NCBI GenBank assembly: GCA_964017195.1
Contig: OZ024895.1
Location: 26,949,875-27,013,874 of the forward strand
Direction of reading: 5' to 3'
DNA: 64,000 nucleotides
Origin: Siderastrea radians
Taxonomy: Eukaryota; Cnidaria; Anthozoa; Scleractinia; Rhizangiidae
Position numbers and translations under genes: made by a program. This document shows positions 58,876 through 64,000 of this stretch, piece after piece. Under the pieces are notes generated by a model that worked only from the letters and a program-made list of their open reading frames with translations, had not been told where the DNA came from and did not search any database. Position 1 is the first letter of the stretch. Each line of letters begins with the position of its first letter.

Positions 58876-61800
58876 GTTTATTTGTATAGCCCTCTTTATA
58901 CAAGTGACCAAGAGCGCTTTACAGAAAGTATACACGCGTGCCACATCAACTACGCTTGTTTGAACCAGTTCACACAGAGACATTGGAAAAGAAGACGAGA
59001 TTGGTAAGCTTGGATTCGCACTGCTGCTATCTACCGAGCGTTAATTTGAAGGTAGCAAAAGGGCTGGTTGATGACTTTATGTTCAAATATTCAGTACATC
59101 CTCAGCGATACTTTTACCTTACGTTGTCGAAGAAAGTAGTCGCAACGACTCCATTGACTCCACTGCCTCCAAGTGGATCATAGAAAACCATCCTTTTTTC
59201 CTGGTATCGTATGACCTACAAAGCATAATATCAAGGTGTTATACCATATTTGTCATAAATAAACAAATATTCACACAACTACACATGCACATACAGATAC
59301 CTACAGCAAAAAAAAAACAGGCTGCTATCAGTCTCACGAAATACTTTCTGCCTAATAGCTGATAATTCTGTCTCTTTTTAAACACACATACCAAACAGTG
59401 GATGGTACAATTTGCACGTTCTGATTGACTCCTTTAACGCTCGAAAATGTTCTGGATGTCACCACCACTTCGATGGATAACTGCGATAAATAATTTTTTA
59501 AGTATTTTCTGTCAACGCGTCTCCTTTAGTTGACTATGCTTACCCCGAGGCACCAGTGTATTCCATAAACGTGCACTGGGAAGATAATATCGGTCATCTT
59601 AGCTACGTTCACCTGTAAAATAAAAACGAACGAAGAACAGTTTTAAATGCACACGTTCTTCTCGAAGAACATGGCTTTAAATGGGGAAGTTCACGCAACA
59701 GACTTACGCTTTTTCTTCGCCATCGTCTCACGGTTTCCAGGTCTCCTTCCGTCAATTTCTTGTAAAAGAATGAAGAAAAGAATGCCATATCGTCCCTTCC
59801 CTAAATGACAGAACAAGGACAAATATGATCAGGTTCACTTGGAGAAAAATGTCTTTTCTGGTATTCCAAGATCGTTTCATGACCTTCAAAGGGTCAAATG
59901 AGTCAAGATTCTGCCTCTTCTCAGTTATTTCTTTAAACTTGAGTAACCGTCTACAATCAGCAAGTCATTTTTCAGTTGTTTCTTTATTAGTTACAAAAAA
60001 GACGTAGATCCAAACAAAACCGAGAGTTCGTTTTTACGATGTTTTCTAATTTCTCCGTTACCTTTCCAGTCGTGTTAATTGGCATTTATGCCCGAACGTA
60101 AGTTTTAGATATTAATGCAATATCCAACGCCTTATGTCTTTCCGTATTATTAAACTGATCGGGCCACTGTGTCACTTCCATTGTTCATTCTACAGTTGAG
60201 GTTTATATGTCTGCTCAACTTACACATGTTTTCGCTACTTCTTCCAAGAATGAGAAATAAAAGTTGAGGACCTGTAACGAAGAAGAGGACCAGAAATATT
60301 TTAAATGGCGTGGACATTTCTTTTCAAATTTCCTTTTTTTCCCTAAGGCTACCATGAAATAAGCAATAAACTTTTTACCTCATCATTTAACCAGCCAGAT
60401 GTAAAGGAAGTCCCACTGCTTTGTATGGATTCACATATAACTTGGTTGTCCTGCGCATTTACTGGATGCTGAACTCGTTTTAAGTCAAGCCATTTAGTGG
60501 GATATTAAATCGCTTCAAAATCAATTTTCGTAGGTCAGGGTCTACATTCATCGCCCAAGTGTCTTGGACCTAGGTTCAAAACAATAATCAAAAACGCAAT
60601 CAAAACACGACAAGAGAAGCCATAAAAAAAGCAACAGCAAAATAAAAATAGGGCTTTTCCTCGTTAAAAAACAACTTTTCTAGAAATTTCAATCTTCCTT
60701 GCAAGTTACCATTTGTCTCTCTTCGGCTGACAAAGGTTTCCATATTGGTGTTTGATCGTGTTCCTTTTCCGAGCCTTCTGTAAAAGAACAGCGTAATTAG
60801 AAGGTACCTTTCAAGTATCAGACCTTGTGAAAGGATTTATGCACGAAAAGCTATTTCCAACCTTCAGTATCAGAAACGCTCCACATTTGGGAAGCCTCTA
60901 CCGCCTCTGATTGGTCTCCACACATAGTAGCATACTCTCTTTCACCTGGAAACAGTACCGCAGTGATCACATACCACAAAGGAAGTTGTAAGTTTTTTTT
61001 TCTTGCCATTGCTTTGAAATCTAGATTGTTGTGTTGCTTCCGCTCTGGTTTTCTGTTGGAACTTTATTTATGTTTCCTTTAAGTTTTAACCGCTACGTAC
61101 AATTTGCCGACACTTTTCGTTTGTACGGTACTTTCCTGCCTCCGCCGTTGGCAGTTACATAAGATAACACTTACCATATGTACATTCTCTTTGTAAAATG
61201 ATACTTCCACTACTTTGTGATCTTGTGCAATGGCTACTGGTTGCCGTTCCATTAGCAGTTTACTCGTTGTCTTTGCCACCGTGTACGGATAGTAAAAGAA
61301 CCACAGACATCACGAATGATCTTTGTACGAGGGTACACTTATCATGATCATGATTGTTCCAGACAGAAACAGTTGATTAGTTTTCATAGAATTGTGATGC
61401 TTTCCGGGACGAAAAAGATTGGCATGCCCTAACTGGTTTCTCGAGGGAACAGTAACGGAATGTTTTGGTATGTAGCTGGAGGTACCTGCCGTACCCGGTA
61501 CTGCTTTAATAAGTCAAGATTATTCCTATGATTTTAGATGTACATGAGTTCCTTCAGCTGAAAGCAGTACCATAGTGACCTCGTACCCCGCAAGTCACCT
61601 TATTCTTCAAGGGAAACTTCGCCATCTTACCTTTGTTTTGTGACACTTGGTCACAACTGCTGTTCGCCTTAACACCAGTAATTCCCTTTCTGTTTATGCT
61701 TTCATCTGCAGATGTAATGAACATGCATGAGTACAAATTTTACGAATATTCATTAGAGATATATCCCTATTACGGAGCCGAACTTTTCCTGTAAGCCAAA

Positions 61801-63887
61801 AATAGCCGAGGAGGAGCTGAGAAGACTTTAGATTCTAGGCAGCGAACGCAACTTTATACAACATATTGTTAAAACGACGAATTGTTTATATTATCACAAA
61901 AAATAATTGCAATCTAGATTCTGCATTTTTTCAAGAAGAGAAAGCTCCTTTTGAGGGGGAGAGCGGGTGACATGTGTTCATGGATTTGAGCAATTAGATA
62001 TGCCTACTTGGCGCGGAAGACAAAAGCGACTGTCAACAAAATATCAGCAACCAACCTCTTGAGCGTGTCTCTTGATGTCCTATCCATGTTTTTGGCACGG
62101 CAAGATAGTAGTGGCTTCCGTTGCAAATTCCAAGAAGGTAATCTTGGGCATCTTGGTGCTCCATCGATTTTGGGAACAGTTCACAGTGCCCAGGCAAGTA
62201 AATTGCCAGTGGGACACCCGCCAGCAAGCTATATGCTTCCAATTCTGGGGCTTCTCCGAAAACTTGATTCTTTCCTGTTCGTATCAAAGAAGAATGCAAA
62301 TCGACGGCATCCTTGGAATCCAGCCATTGAGATTCATCGACGCCAGCAGGCAAAGACTGAAATGCAGCCTGTACCTCCGCGTTCCGCCCTCCATTTTCCA
62401 TGGGACTTTTAGACCAGTCCAACAGGCTTTCTTTAATAAGGTGCTGCAAAATGGTATTATTCTTGTCGTGAATCTGCTGATCTTGAGCGTCCGCAATAGC
62501 ATGACGCATTGACAAGATCTGCTGTGGAGATACTGTTTCTTCTGTCGACCTCGCTGGAATTAGGCGTCGGAAACGTCGATGTGCCAATATCGACTGCCAC
62601 CTACACATGAGCTCAAATGCGCAGTCACCGTCGGGTTTCATGCTCTTCACTATAAAATCTTTCCGCATTACCCGCAAAAGGGCTTCCTCGTCGGCAGCTT
62701 GTTTGGCAGCAGAATTTATGGCATTCATAAAGGACGACGAGTCTTTTATAGGTTTTTTCCTCACCTTTTAAGATAAAAACGTTTGAAAATAACGTTTAAC
62801 GTAAATTATTTGGGTACCTAGATGAATACGGATTGCATTAGTCATACAAGATTACTCTGGATGATATGCCTTACCTTAACGTTTTCGGGTCCAGATTTGG
62901 CTGCTTGTGTTGTACTGGCACTGGAGTGGTCACCATCCGGAGCAGAGCATGTGGGAAGGACGGGTGTATCAGTTGCAGGACTTGTAGATACTTCTCTCTT
63001 TTTGTCGAGGTCAGTCGACGCAACCTTTTCGCGTGAACCAGTCACTGGGATGACAGGTGACAACGGCAAATCGATCTCAGCAGGCGAGCCTTCATGGACT
63101 GGAGAGGAGATTGGGTTTACAGCAGCCGAGGTGAATGGGGAAGCTACTCGACTAGAGTGGTGCTCACCGCAAATATCTTGCAGAAAACCTGCATTTCCTT
63201 GTCTTAGAACAAGCCTTCCGTGCCTATCATATGTGGTCTTCACCTGATGGCCTGCCTGTGCGCTAAAGGTGTTCTCTATCCTTCTCTGAAATGTAGCGTT
63301 GATCTCATTGTTGTGTTGATGGATCTTAAGTCGCATCATAAATAAGTGGTGCGATGGCTTCATAGTGTTGAGGCAGTAATTTGAGCGTCCGATAGAGCTG
63401 TGTAGCTGCTCCTCTACCTCTGTGTTGATAAGTCCGTGTAATTCAGGCACCAGGGTCACTCGTCGTAGGAGAGATGATCTCTGAGATGAATTTCGTTCGT
63501 GAAATCGATCGAAAAGACAGTAGCGATGTATAACTCCAGTGATGGGATGTATGTCGTCGATTTGGCTTTTGCTATCGCTAGACTTCGTAAACGACGACGC
63601 CACGTCATCAAGAACCCAAGGTAAACTTTTCTTAAGCAAACCCTGCTCGGCAGCTAGGAGGTTGTCATCGTTAACAGGAAACAACATGCCATCGTGAGGC
63701 GAGAAAAAGCCAGGAAGTGTGTTGTTGACGTGCCTTGCAAGGCGATCTGGAATGTCACAGATGGATATTGAAGGCGGGAATTTTAGCGATCGTAGCAAAT
63801 CTGCATAATCGCGTGGACTTTCTCCACGGAGGACGAACTTAAGGCAATAGACAACCATGTGAGGGCAGGAACCCGATGCCCAGCCAC
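56329..63887 (-). CDS. Multidomain gene: KDZ/HMGXB3-like region, OTU protease, Ulp1 protease, F-box
   Basis: Proposed exons, minus strand: 63887-62875, 62764-62056, 61705-61631, 60945-60862, 60777-60710, 60569-60379, 60271-60224, 59800-59708, 59612-59544, 59215-59118, 58722-58596, 58345-58301, 58220-58147, 57994-57802, 57689-57625, 57156-57098, 56765-56329. All junctions have GT-AG ends and matching phase, except exon 60569-60379, which needs one base change or an inner 77-bp intron (60545-60469). The joined product exceeds 1,140 residues and its N-terminus is outside the window. Domains in order: transposase-derived region (about 1-330), OTU (350-570), Ulp1 (690-880), F-box plus Cys cluster (1,010-1,148). 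It may be one gene, or two neighbouring genes; continuous phase across all linkers favours one. It could be a KDZ-class transposon or a host gene derived from one. Confidence 0.7.
57340..57545 (+). repeat. Trinucleotide repeat (CTA/CTG/CCA)n
   Basis: About 65 imperfect CTN triplets, mainly ACTACTGCT, in the intron between two F-box-gene exons. Long poly-Leu, poly-Ser and poly-Val/Ala ORFs in this stretch are products of the repeat. Confidence 0.9.
58147..60569 (-). CDS. Ulp1/SENP-type cysteine protease exons
   Basis: Short exons joined in phase give the whole C48 peptidase domain: SGWLNDEVLNFYFSFLEEV (60379/60271), SSFFYKKLTEGDLETVRRW (59800-59708), IIFPVHVYGIHWCLG with the catalytic His (59612-59544), VIRYQEKRMVFYDPLGG with the Asp (59215-59118), YLKAKAEDEGW and PVQRDEKSCGVFVAM with the oxyanion Gln and the nucleophile Cys (58722-58596), then MAQCFCEG and LNLRELMMRNILKC. 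All four catalytic residues are present. Ulp1 enzymes mature or remove SUMO or NEDD8. The (TAA)n and (CAT)n repeats lie in the intron before the Cys exon. Exon 60569-60379 has an apparent one-base frame break at about 60,490-60,505. Confidence 0.82.
58774..58874 (+). repeat. (CAT)n and (TAA)n microsatellites
   Basis: Roughly ten ATC units (58,776-58,815) followed by about 16 uninterrupted TAA units (58,825-58,873), in the intron just upstream of the Ulp1 catalytic-Cys exon. Confidence 0.92.
62056..62764 (-). CDS. OTU-type cysteine protease exon
   Basis: The exon begins in phase after a 110-bp intron and encodes 236 residues. The catalytic cysteine loop is KPDGDCAFELMCRWQS (D-G-x-C), the mid-domain has the family's EL-A-x-LLxVP-x-x-IY pattern in PELEAYSLLAGVPLAIYLPG, and the C-terminal catalytic histidine sits in GSHYYLAVP. 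These are the hallmarks of OTU deubiquitinases. The first codon of the exon is GTG and is not a start. The exon ends at a GTTGGT donor; reading on would stop after nine codons. Confidence 0.8.
62875..63887 (-). CDS. KDZ transposase / HMGXB3-like region (exon)
   Basis: The acceptor AG at 63,888-63,889 opens a frame of 337 codons to the GTAAGG donor at 62,874. Early motifs are CPHMVVYCLKFVLRGESPRDYADLL, the SICDIPDRLARHVN segment, then HPITGVIHRYCLFDRFHERN, RRVTLVPELHGLINTEVEEQL and a helix SHHLFMMRLKIHQHN. This pattern resembles the C-terminal region of HMGXB3-like and related KDZ-transposase-derived proteins; the E-rich helix may hold the last acidic catalytic residue. The remainder (residues 215-337) is low-complexity serine and proline. 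Family assignment is from memory of motif order and is moderate. The ATG at 63,858 is probably internal. Confidence 0.6.
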
Positions 63888-64000
63888 CTGAAACAAAGCA
63901 AAGAACGAATTAACAATGAGTAGTGCTTGGGTAGTAATGGCATTGGGGTCGTTTCTGCCTTGCGATTCGAGTTCCATTCATGTGAAGAATACTCATTCTG

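Noticed and set aside
59392..59480. Possible exon of the Ulp1 gene with good splice sites (LSIEVVVTSRTF)
   Set aside because: It would break the phase and the domain; joining 59,544 directly to 59,215 gives the correct HWCLG-VIRYQ spacing seen in Ulp1 proteases.
61175..61264. Possible exon with a strong GTAAGT donor in the OTU-Ulp1 linker
   Set aside because: Its only open frame starts and ends in phase 0, while both neighbouring exons (61,631 and 60,945) join in phase 1; it may be alternative or spurious.

Overview
The window is animal nuclear DNA. Coding sequence is sparse and AT-rich introns dominate, with GT-AG splice sites and one GC-AG site. The repeat content (Penelope-like, Ty3/Gypsy, LINE, hAT-, piggyBac-, Kolobok- and Mutator-like DNA elements, a tRNA-derived SINE) together with the protein sequences fits a cnidarian, most likely an anthozoan such as a stony coral. 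The taxon is an inference; no organelle or rRNA marker is present.

Layout. (1) Positions 1-35,200, plus strand: TBC1D23, entering from the left edge. Sixteen coding exons with consistent splice phases encode 641 residues and the stop codon; a polyadenylation signal follows at 35,195. Its introns carry most of the mobile DNA in the left half: a possible four-level nest of hAT-like elements (8,956-17,158), a broken Gypsy element, a SINE, a young Penelope-like element with 383-bp inverted arms, and a Kolobok-like element that has itself taken in a LINE fragment. (2) 35,200-39,100: mostly unique intergenic DNA, with a possible small single-exon membrane protein gene (minus, 37,329-37,676) behind a TATA box, and a long perfect-looking hairpin near 38,900-39,060. 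(3) 39,169-53,027, minus strand: a three-exon SLC19-family (thiamine/folate-type) transporter. Its 11.6-kb intron holds a second copy of the repeat block seen at the left end, a decayed LINE, an 890-bp palindrome, a Mutator-like element with a 9-bp target duplication and a Kolobok-like element with a THAP exon. A 15-bp minisatellite lies just upstream of its start codon. (4) 53,800-56,350: repeats and a LINE fragment. (5) 56,329-63,887, minus strand: about seventeen exons that join in phase into one polypeptide of more than 1,100 residues: a KDZ-transposase/HMGXB3-like region, an OTU cysteine protease domain, a Ulp1/SENP-type protease domain with all four catalytic residues, and a C-terminal F-box with a cysteine cluster. 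It runs off the right edge.

The most unusual item is this last gene, which places a deubiquitinase-type domain, a SUMO/NEDD8-protease-type domain and an SCF-adaptor F-box in one reading frame next to a transposase-derived region. It could be an autonomous KDZ-class transposon or a host gene derived from one. The second is the pair of Kolobok-like elements that share one layout: a THAP exon near one end and a small acidic ORF on the opposite strand near the other.
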